Assembly: GCA_027578815.1 (NCBI GenBank)
Contig: JANBTH010000001.1
Location: forward strand, 1 to 64,000
Source of the DNA: Coemansia sp. RSA 1804
Taxonomy: Eukaryota; Kickxellomycota; Kickxellomycetes; Kickxellales; Kickxellaceae
Length of the DNA: 64,000 nt
Direction: 5' to 3'
The translations under genes and the position numbers were made by a program. Every line of letters starts with the position of its first letter. Position 1 is the first letter of the stretch. Shown here in pieces: positions 29,872-37,540 of the stretch. The notes below the pieces were generated by a model. The model was not told the origin of the DNA. It did no database searches and saw only the letters and a list, made by a program, of their open reading frames with translations.

Positions 29872-32016
29872 CTAATTGTTCTTGTTCTTCTTCTCGTTCT
29901 GCTCTCTCCTCACCCGCCTCTCATCGCCGCTGGCAACAAGATCCAGGGGCCTGGGCGCCCACGACCTGGCAACCGGCGTCTCTGGCGCAAGAACAACAAC
30001 AGGAGGAGGAAGAGGAGGATGGCTCGGAGCATTGTTCCGCACAGACAGACGCAGCAATGGCGGCGGCGGATCTGGGATCCTTGCACTCGCAACGACACCA
30101 GACATGCTGGAAGCCCTTTCCGTCAACAAGCGACGATGCTTGTGGTAATGGATGTTGCTGTTGTTGTATAGACTGCGCTTGGGCGCGGGCGCACGTGACG
30201 GCATTGTCTGATCGGTGTTGGATCTCCTCTGCAACAGACGCGCACCGCGACGATCTGCCGTGGAAGGCACGATGGCGGGACCGTGGTTCCCTGCAGGGCT
30301 CCAGAAGGAGGAAGGAGAAGTGCTTCCGGGATCGAGTCCGTGGTTGCGTGGTCGCTTGGGTGTGCTGGTTGCTGGTGCTGCTGGTGTTTCGGGCGCAAGC
30401 ACCTCGTTGTCTTGGTGCAGGGCACCACTCTGTCTCTTTCCGTTCCTTTTCATGATGTCGCGGGCCACAGTCTCGGGTGTATCTTCAAGTGCACGCATAA
30501 AGGTGCCCGGTGGAGTGGAGTACTGGTAACTCTCCTCCTCATCGTCCATGGTCCCGCCATCCTGCTGCAAACCACCTTCCGGGCGGAACAGCATCTCCTT
30601 GCCCGTGTCAAACAAGGCAGGGGAGCCTGGGGCCTTGTCATGACCAAACAGGCTTGGCTGGCTCAGCAGAAACAGCTGTTGCGAGCACCCGGCATACAGA
30701 CTGAACAGCTGGTCGTCGTGGATGCTTTCCTCAAACAGCTGGACCGACACTGCGTTGTCATTGTCGTTATCGGCAGCAACAGCACTACCGCTGTGCTTGC
30801 AAGCGCTGAGGTTAGCGGCGGTGTTGAATGACTGGAGGAGCTGCGAGCACTGGTCGAGGAGCTCGTCCATCTCGTCGGACTCCGTGTCTGCTTTGCATGA
30901 TGCTGGATGATGGCGTTGTTGTTGTGGCCTGCTGCCGTCATATGCCATTGGCAGATGCAGGTCCTCCCATGTGCAATGTAGCATCGAATGCATCGTGTCA
31001 ATGGGGTCCATGCTGCCGACTGGCTCTGCGTGACGGGTGTCTGGCTCCTCCAATGCGACTGCCATGAACGATATCGCCGTCATTGAGGGCGGCGTGCTCA
31101 GCCCCCACGCAATCTGCGCACTGCCACTGCGCAGCCCTTTAACCCTCCTTTCGAGCTCGGCAAACACGGGGCTGCTGTTGGTATTGCTGGTGCTGCTGCT
31201 GCTAGCAATGTGGTGGCGGTGGATTGCGCACAGCGACTCGGAAACAACAAACCTCCACAGCACGGAGATTGTCGGGAACCACGATGCCTGCAACCCATCG
31301 TCAGACATCAGACCTGCAATCCGCGAAACAGTGCGATTCGCCGTCGCTTCCTTTGCGTGGTGCCAGGGCGGTGCAGCCGGCTTGAAACTAAACCCCGCGT
31401 ATGCTCCGCTGACGCCCGAGACACCGTCCACCAGCGCAGCAAGAGAAGAGGCAAGGTGACTTGCCACAAAAGTCTCCGTCTCCGCCATTCCGCTCTCCGC
31501 TTCCGCAGCACCAGCTGGTATGGCGGAGCTCAAACCTCCTACTCCTCCCGCAATGCGTGCCACCATGGCCACGTCCCTACCGACCATCTCCACCCACTGC
31601 GCCGCAGTGCAGCCAAACCACGCATCCGCCGTGGAGCCCAGCACACTGCTGGCCGTGCTTGCTCCCTCCCCGCCTGTTTTCCACGCAGGTGATGCGGAAA
31701 CCAGATACACGCCTATCCGGTATGTCCATCCAACGCTTCCGCTATCCACTTCTGTCTTGCATGCCCCGCACTCCCAGTGCTCGACTACTCGGTGTGTCTT
31801 TTTCAAACACCTGGGACACGCTGCGTATGCGTATCCTAATCCGTCCAGCTGGCCTCTGTGTCTGGCGGCGTATTCTGTGGGCTCCGTTAGTGCTGCGTGT
31901 TTATATGGCTGCTGCTTTCTTTGTCTTTGTCTTTGTCTCTGCTGCCGTTGCTGTTGCTTCTGTTGCTGCTGCTGGTATGGCTCTGCCACACGCTGTACTT
32001 GAAGCAACAAAGCCAT
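29872..32016 (-). CDS. RPA70-C/DDIAS-like OB-fold zinc protein
   Basis: 714 aa. A Gln/Arg-rich start (14-36) precedes a zinc-ribbon OB-fold resembling the C-terminal domain of RPA large subunit and DDIAS/Noxin. The motif runs ACPRCLKKTHRVVEHWECGAC (Cys 67, 70, 83, 86), then GWTYRIGVYLVSASPAW and, after a Ser-rich insert, WFGCTAAQWVEMVGRDV. The remaining ~500 residues are low-complexity and probably disordered, with a Pro-rich tail (PPLPPPVVVLAPETP) and repeated APETP motifs. Such domains bind single-stranded DNA or mediate damage-response contacts, so a genome-maintenance role is inferred. It could be a divergent fungal DDIAS counterpart; orthology is not established. Confidence 0.55.
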   Translation of the reverse strand: MALLLQVQRVAEPYQQQQQKQQQRQQRQRQRQRKQQPYKHAALTEPTEYAARHRGQLDGLGYAYAACPRCLKKTHRVVEHWECGACKTEVDSGSVGWTYRIGVYLVSASPAWKTGGEGASTASSVLGSTADAWFGCTAAQWVEMVGRDVAMVARIAGGVGGLSSAIPAGAAEAESGMAETETFVASHLASSLAALVDGVSGVSGAYAGFSFKPAAPPWHHAKEATANRTVSRIAGLMSDDGLQASWFPTISVLWRFVVSESLCAIHRHHIASSSSTSNTNSSPVFAELERRVKGLRSGSAQIAWGLSTPPSMTAISFMAVALEEPDTRHAEPVGSMDPIDTMHSMLHCTWEDLHLPMAYDGSRPQQQRHHPASCKADTESDEMDELLDQCSQLLQSFNTAANLSACKHSGSAVAADNDNDNAVSVQLFEESIHDDQLFSLYAGCSQQLFLLSQPSLFGHDKAPGSPALFDTGKEMLFRPEGGLQQDGGTMDDEEESYQYSTPPGTFMRALEDTPETVARDIMKRNGKRQSGALHQDNEVLAPETPAAPATSTPKRPRNHGLDPGSTSPSSFWSPAGNHGPAIVPSTADRRGARLLQRRSNTDQTMPSRAPAPKRSLYNNSNIHYHKHRRLLTERASSMSGVVASARIPDPPPPLLRLSVRNNAPSHPPLPPPVVVLAPETPVARSWAPRPLDLVASGDERRVRREQNEKKNKNN

Positions 32017-32266
32017 TCATTCCAAAAATAACGGTAATAAATTGTTTCTACATTCAAACAAGCCTATAATTTAAAGAAGAAAAACAAATACGCTAAGAAA
32101 AAGAAAAAGAAAGAGAAGAAAGAAGAAACAAGAAGCTTCTTATTGATCGCCTACCGATATCACGGAAATTAACATCAATGCGGGGGGAGGTTTTAAAAAT
32201 TAAGCGATAAAACCACCAAGGTTCCAATGAACAATAGAGCGAGAGAAAAAACAATAGCCAGTTCTT

Positions 32267-32485
32267 TCAGACATCGTAGTCGCACCTGTCCACCAGGCTC
32301 ATCCAATGCTGGTCCTGGATAGTCTTGGCTGCAACTTCTGCGGTAAGTATCATGGATATCTCGTAACCGTCAGTACCCGGATAGCCTGGCATTATTAGAG
32401 CTGAGTTTGGAAAAGAAAGATGCGCCGGCCGCACAAGCGCCGGGATACCCATGCCAAAGTCGACATCGTAGTGGTTAAAGGCAGC
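32267..32485 (-). pseudogene. C-terminal piece of a BAHD-type (PF02458-like) acyltransferase
   Basis: On the minus strand, residues following an acceptor-like TAATTAG read AAFNHYDVDFGMGIP and continue to a stop at 32267 (73 codons). The DFG-x-G-x-P motif followed by a hydrophobic MPGYPGTDGYE strand is the C-terminal signature of BAHD/trichothecene-type acyltransferases (transferase family), which transfer acyl groups from CoA to alcohols or amines. More coding-like sequence lies upstream on the same strand: DPRNYDSPFTHYFLDTW (about 32646-32720), and in another frame PSQIVSRQTLRVN and VVEYYNDDYQFLRDAG (about 32720-32865). The pieces need an intron plus a frame change to join, and no HxxxD half is found. 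A decayed gene is the simplest reading; a spliced gene is possible. Confidence 0.5.
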
Positions 32486-32952
32486 CTAATTACCTACAAC
32501 CATATTGCTTTTTATAATTGGGTTCTGGAAAATACAATAAAGAAATTTAACTACATGCTTTCAAACTTAATAGCACCATGTTGATAAATTCAGCAAATCC
32601 AAAGAGTTAATTAGTCTTCCACGCACAGCAGATAATCCACCTTCCAAGTATCTAAAAAATAGTGTGTAAACGGTGAATCATAATTGCGTGGGTCTATTAT
32701 GTCTGCTTTAACCGGCATCTCTAAGAAACTGGTAATCGTCATTGTAGTACTCAACCACATGGAGTGGCATGTTTAGATTACTTTTTAATTTCTGTAAGAT
32801 ATTGACTCTTAGAGTCTGTCTTGATACAATCTGTGAGGGCTGGAAGGCTCTAAAGCGCTTAAATAAATAAATACTTTGACAGAATGTTATTATTCACAAA
32901 AATAAAAGTATAATGAAAAACTACAAATTATAGCTAAAGTTTTTATAAAGGT

Positions 32953-33375
32953 TTACTTGGGTGTGTATGTATCTTGGAAGTTTGTGTAGTTGTAGTAGTT
33001 CTTTAATAAACCGCAATTGCTATGTTCACTTTCTCTGTCTTCATCTGGCGACACCTTGCTGTATCTATCTTTTTTGTTGAAAACTGCAATGGGATCTCTA
33101 CAGAATATACACGGCGTATTTGTATCTTTATTACCGGCAATATCTTGTGGACAAAATCTGTGGCATCTTTCGCAGAGAACAAACCCACGGCCGTCTTTTC
33201 TACACTGCCCGTTCCCCAAAAATAACAATGCTCTTTCTTCATCAATCTGTTGTTGCTGTTGCTCTCTTTGCTCCCACATGTGACTGAATACGTGGTATTC
33301 CGCTATAAAAACTATTGCCATCAGTAGAACTAACAATGCTAATATCAGCGCAAAAAATAAAAGGTCGTTAATCAT
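32953..33375 (-). CDS. Small membrane protein with cysteine-rich (zinc-binding-like) domain
   Basis: 140 aa from the ATG at 33375 (MINDLLFFALILALL); the longer frame would start at TTG. A single N-terminal membrane segment (about 5-25) is followed by a Gln-rich stretch (EQREQQQQQIDEE) and a Cys pattern C58, C68-x2-C71-x3-C75, then C89-x2-C92 (CERCHRFCPQ...TPCIFC), suggestive of one zinc site. The tail is polar and Tyr-rich. No family recognised. It lies upstream of the acyltransferase remnant on the same strand. Confidence 0.55.
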   Translation of the reverse strand: MINDLLFFALILALLVLLMAIVFIAEYHVFSHMWEQREQQQQQIDEERALLFLGNGQCRKDGRGFVLCERCHRFCPQDIAGNKDTNTPCIFCRDPIAVFNKKDRYSKVSPDEDRESEHSNCGLLKNYYNYTNFQDTYTPK

Positions 33376-34052
33376 GGTTAATATTATTATACTATACAAT
33401 AAATGAATAAAATGGTGGAAAATTGTGCGGAATTAGAAGAGATGGACGTGAATGTCCAGATATTGATGAATAATAAAAAATGAGATACCTAATGCACTTC
33501 TTATATGAAAGTGGAATTAGGGAAGAAATAAAATGTATCCCAATTTTTAATTTGGTTTCTTTCTTACTTTTCTTGTGTAAGCATACAATTCTTGTACATG
33601 CTGATCATATGAATATTATTAGAATATAATGGTATCCGGTTCTTGTGACAAGCGCCCTTCCATTCCTAAAAGCATTTCTAATTAACAAAAGGTTATGGAT
33701 GTTCTTTCTGGTGTTTTGGTCTCTTTGTAATCTCTTTATCTCATAGCGCAATACCTGGATATTGTTTAGAACTTTTAATAGGCACTTTTCTGGTTGTCTT
33801 GCAGAAAAGCAAATAAAGGAATAGAACGTTTTTTGCTTCTTTTCACGTATTTCCATGTCACAAAACAGAAACGTGCTAATTAGATATAATTAATTTATTA
33901 TATCATCCGCATGATATAGCAAGAAATCATCTGGTTGTGTGCAAGGGTTTTTGGTTTAGTTTATTTCCGTATGCGTTTCAGATGCTTTATTTTCTTTACA
34001 AGAGTGTATTTTATTGTTTCACTTTCCAAAAGAGAATAAGAAGCAAGCATAT
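33376..34052. other. AT-rich intergenic region with one possible coiled-coil ORF
   Basis: A minus-strand ATG-started frame at 33605-33856 (83 aa; VLNNIQVLRYEIKRLQRDQN is coiled-coil-like) could be real but has an AT-driven hydrophobic end and no other support. Nothing else is seen. Confidence 0.3.
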
Positions 34053-34211
34053 TCAATGCTGGTTACTGCGGTGCTTGCGGATCTCGGGTCTCGCAACATG
34101 TCGAGCTCCTGTGTATAGCCCGTAGAGAACCGCTCCTGATGTTGCAGCAATCAACGGCGCTGCCTCTGTCGGGACCAAGAATGTGCCAAACCTGAATAGA
34201 ATTGCTTTCAT
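34053..34211 (-). CDS. B12D/NDUFA4-like small mitochondrial membrane protein
   Basis: 52 aa, read directly from the minus strand: MKAILFRFGTFLVPTEAAPL, then IAATSGAVLYGLYTGARHVA, then RPEIRKHR and a short tail. The pattern (P-x-E-x-x-P-L, a single membrane helix with small residues, then a basic P-E-[IL]-R motif) resembles B12D/MLRQ (NDUFA4) proteins, tiny single-pass proteins of the inner mitochondrial membrane associated with respiratory complexes I/IV. Start and stop are clean and codon use is more G/C-rich than the surrounding AT-rich DNA, which supports coding. The family call is by resemblance only. Confidence 0.6.
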   Translation of the reverse strand: MKAILFRFGTFLVPTEAAPLIAATSGAVLYGLYTGARHVARPEIRKHRSNQH

Positions 34212-35163
34212 TTTCTTTCTTTCTCTTTTGATATTGCTAGAATACCTTGCGTGTGGGCTAGATTGGGTTTAATAAATTGGTTGTCTAGAACCAGAATAAA
34301 GAGCAGAGTGCGAGCGTAAAAACAGTATGAACCGTTTTTCTCAACTGATATTCAAAAAGAAAGCTAGTATGACCTACAATAAATCCTTTCTGACAAGCAA
34401 AAACAGGAAGGAAAGAAGAGAAGGAATGAGGTTTGTTTGAGCAGCATTTGTAAAGCTATAATAGAGCGAGATTCAAATTTGACCGACGACTGAACTTCAT
34501 TTGTTCATCTGCGGAGAACACCAGAATACTTTTGCTGTACTATGTGTCGTTTTGATAACGTAAATTGTTGCACAACGGTTTATGCACCAATAGATTCAGT
34601 TGTGGAGAAAAGAGTGTAATCTTGCAACCCGTCTAGAATCTCGGCCATTGTTGATCAGAAAACAGTCACTCCCATTCTTCAACTTTTTATATTAAAATAG
34701 ACTTGTTATTCTACTTTTGCTTTTTTCGATCGTATCACAAAAATACCATTTCAAAATAGAAATGTCGATGAATCCGTTTTAGGTTTAGACGTGTTTTGTA
34801 TGTGCCAGGAGAGAAACTTGGACGCAGTTAAAACAACACTAATCTTGTTGTGATCGGCAAAAAGTATAATGAGATGCTTGTTTTACTGGCAAAATAGTGA
34901 ATACATTCAATTGCTGTAAAGTGAAAAGTATAGGGTTTAAGGACAAGCAATTGAAAGATGAGAGAAGATTGCAAGTACATGCAGACTTTTATTTTTTTGT
35001 CCAAGTTGCAAGCGACTACAAATACCAGAGGAACTTCCCTCTCCATCTCATCCAACAACACGTTTTATTTCCTTTACCGAATAAACATCAGTATAATCCT
35101 AGTTACTCTTCTCTCATTGATACTTAATCAAGACAACCAACCCTACACTTTATTTTTCCAAAA
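34212..35163. other. Intergenic region with a possible 22-codon ORF
   Basis: On the minus strand 34580-34648 encodes MAEILDGLQDYTLFSTTESI plus two residues, about 33 bp downstream of a TATAAAAAG sequence (34682-34690). It could be a first exon or a micropeptide; support is weak. The rest is AT-rich promoter DNA of the secreted-protein gene at 35164. Confidence 0.3.
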
Positions 35164-35439
35164 ATGCAGACCACCATCATTGCTCTTGCCGCCACCGCCG
35201 CTCTTGCCGCCGCCAAGCCGCCTGCTGCCGCTGACCACCAGAAGGTCTACACCACCGTCTTCGGTGGCAACTACGTTCCCTATGCGCAGCCAGTCGTTGC
35301 ACAGCCTGCGGCCACCGTTGTCCAGAATGCGGGCTCTGACACCACCACCACCGTGACCCACACGAGCGGTGCCGCCAGCAACGTCCTCTCTCTGAGCTCT
35401 GCGCTTCTTGCAGGTGCTGCTCTGCTCTCTTACTTCTAA
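35164..35439 (+). CDS. Small secreted, probably GPI-anchored cell-surface protein
   Basis: 91 aa. It has an N-terminal signal peptide (about 1-17, MQTTIIALAATAALAAA), a short Val/Pro/Tyr region, a Thr/Ser-rich stretch (TTTTVTHTSGAASN, 60-73) suited to O-mannosylation, and a C-terminal hydrophobic tail (LSLSSALLAGAALLSYF). This layout is that of GPI-anchored fungal wall or membrane proteins. C/T-rich optimal codons (GCC, ACC, GTC) suggest high expression. A perfect 15-bp hairpin starts 4 nt after the stop codon. Confidence 0.75.
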   Translation: MQTTIIALAATAALAAAKPPAAADHQKVYTTVFGGNYVPYAQPVVAQPAATVVQNAGSDTTTTVTHTSGAASNVLSLSSALLAGAALLSYF

Positions 35440-36235
35440 TTCTCTATTTTCAATGCATAGTACAATGCATTGAAAATAGGAAATATAGCGGAAACGGAGG
35501 GTCTAGAAAGAGCGGGAGTAAGAGGGGATTCTATCTCTTTTTTCTTCCCTCTTTATTTGCTAATATTTATGATACATGCTGCTATTTTCTTGATTGAGAA
35601 CACCAGTTCTTTATCGGGAGTTTAGAATAAGCATATCAGTAGTTGAAATAATTTTCTTTTACCTTTTTCTAATTCTTTAAAAAGGTTTTAATAGTATTCA
35701 CCCCAACTACAGGTAAAATATGCTGCAGTGCACTTTTAAATGCACAGAGTACGACTGTATGTATACAAAAGTTACATGAAAATTGCAAGATCTAGAACTT
35801 TAATTTTGAAACAATAATCAAGATACATTTTTTTGTAGATGTTGATCAGTCTTCTAACTTTTCTGTGGAGGTTTGAGTATAAAATTAATCTCATCTAGAT
35901 TCCGTTGAAATTTGATTTTTGTTGCATTACTGGTTGGTTAAGATTTTCTAACCTTCAATTATGCAAAATTACGGATAATCTAGGGTTTCAAGATAGTGGT
36001 GGATGTAGCGGCAGAATAGCATAACATGTGGCTGCTTACATTATTGCTTGTTTTTATTATAGACGCATTTATTCATAAATGCAAAATGTGAGAAGATAAA
36101 GACAAGTGAAATCATGAAAGTAAATACATAGAATATATTCATCTTTATTCTCAATAACTCTTCTTCATTAGTATAAACTATTTCTTTTCTTTACTACTAA
36201 GTTTATAAAGTAAAAAATATCAGCCAGACAATATA
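35440..36235. other. 3' hairpin and AT-rich intergenic region
   Basis: It opens with the 35444-35479 hairpin (separate entry). The remainder has no supported gene. A TTTATAAAG sequence at 36202 lies just before the next gene. Confidence 0.5.
35444..35479. other. Perfect 15-bp inverted repeat in 3' UTR
   Basis: CTATTTTCAATGCAT (35444-35458) and ATGCATTGAAAATAG (35465-35479) are exact reverse complements separated by 6 nt. It starts 4 nt after the stop of the secreted-protein gene, so a 3'-UTR stem-loop controlling stability or 3'-end formation is the likeliest role (inference). Confidence 0.8.
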
Positions 36236-36706
36236 ATGGCAAAATTTCAACCACCAGATAATGACCCGCTGAGCAACATCCACGCCTTTAAGGATTTAGC
36301 AATAAACAAGATATCTTGCAAAGGGAATGGATTCTGTCTCTTTAAACACAACCCTAAGATACATATAATATGGTCGTCAATCCTTGGTTTGCTCGTTTTG
36401 TTTACCGTAGCATTTATTGCAATACAGCACTGGCGTCGGCGGAGAAAAATACGCCAAGAGGCATATATCTACGAAGCCGCTGACAATCTCCGTTTTTCAG
36501 AGCCGCTACCACGGTACTCGCCTGCAAACAATGACTGCCACCCGCTCACGTACGAAGACATTTACCGGATGCACTGCAAGGAGGCAGGAATCAGCACACC
36601 CGAACCAGTGGCACTTAGACCCGTCGTGTCTCAGTCGCCTCCCTCTTGCACTGGAGTCCACCTTGAGCCAAAATTATTGGCAGTAAACGTATTAGATTCG
36701 AGCTAG
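36236..36706 (+). CDS. Single-pass membrane protein with LPxY motif
   Basis: 156 aa. A cytosol/lumen N-terminal segment with two Cys (28, 34) is followed by one membrane helix (about 42-64, HIIWSSILGLLVLFTVAFIA), a basic stop-transfer cluster RRRRK (67-71) and a polar tail with EPLPRYSP (89-96). LPxY is a variant of the PY motif that recruits Rsp5/NEDD4 ubiquitin ligases, so it might be a ligase adaptor or a regulated membrane protein (inference). No family recognised. Start: ATG at 36236. Confidence 0.6.
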   Translation: MAKFQPPDNDPLSNIHAFKDLAINKISCKGNGFCLFKHNPKIHIIWSSILGLLVLFTVAFIAIQHWRRRRKIRQEAYIYEAADNLRFSEPLPRYSPANNDCHPLTYEDIYRMHCKEAGISTPEPVALRPVVSQSPPSCTGVHLEPKLLAVNVLDSS

Positions 36707-37540
36707 ATGTCTAAAATAGCAATTTATATATTGCAGGCTTTTTAGATGCAGTTGCTAATTTGGTAATGCGTCTTAAGATACATCTACTCAATGTGCAGAA
36801 TGTAATGAAAACAAATGGAAAGCAGCAAATAAATATGTTTCTAGAGTTTAAATTCCGAGTCAATATCCTTGGCATTGATGACATTAGGATCTGCTTAGTC
36901 CTATTTAGATGACTTGCATACGGATACATGCATGCGATTCCTACATTGCATTTATTGCATGTGTTAGTACAGTTACGCAAGTATCACGAGTCTTTAGGAT
37001 TTTTTTTATTTTTCGTAGTTTTTCGGATTTCAAAACAAGAAATCAGTAAGCGCTTCCGATTGCGCAATCCTCTCTCTCTCGCAAATGCCAGATTTATTGC
37101 GTATGTTAGTGAAACCTTTTTTATTTCTTGGCTTTGAAAGCACGTTTACTGTTACAAAAAGGAGATACTTTTTATTTTTCAGAGATGTATACCGGATATT
37201 GAAAATCGGCAATAAAACTGGCTAAATGAATGAAATAATGTTGGTTGAAGGTAAGTGTGGGAAGTCTTTTTCTTTCCAACATTTCTTTCATCTTTTTCTG
37301 CCTTTGCCTTTATTATTTATTTCCGACCTGAAAGTGGAATATCTGTATTCATGGGTTCTGTTCCTTTTTCATTTTTCCATGACTGGAATGCAGACGGGGA
37401 ATATCTGTAAAACAGATATTTAAACCCAAAGAATTGTTGCACCATTAAGCGTTTTTCCTTCTTTTTATTCCGCTTTCTCCATTACTGGTGTTTTATTTTA
37501 CTTTACTATTTATAACATAGAACACATTTGCCTTTAGAGA
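36707..37540. other. Promoter region of the GH31 gene with a perfect hairpin
   Basis: AT-rich. At 37400-37420 AATATCTGT and ACAGATATT form a 9-bp perfect stem with a 3-nt loop, 120 bp before the glucosidase ATG; a related GAATATCTGTATTC occurs at 37338. This may be a regulatory-protein site. No gene seen. Confidence 0.5.
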
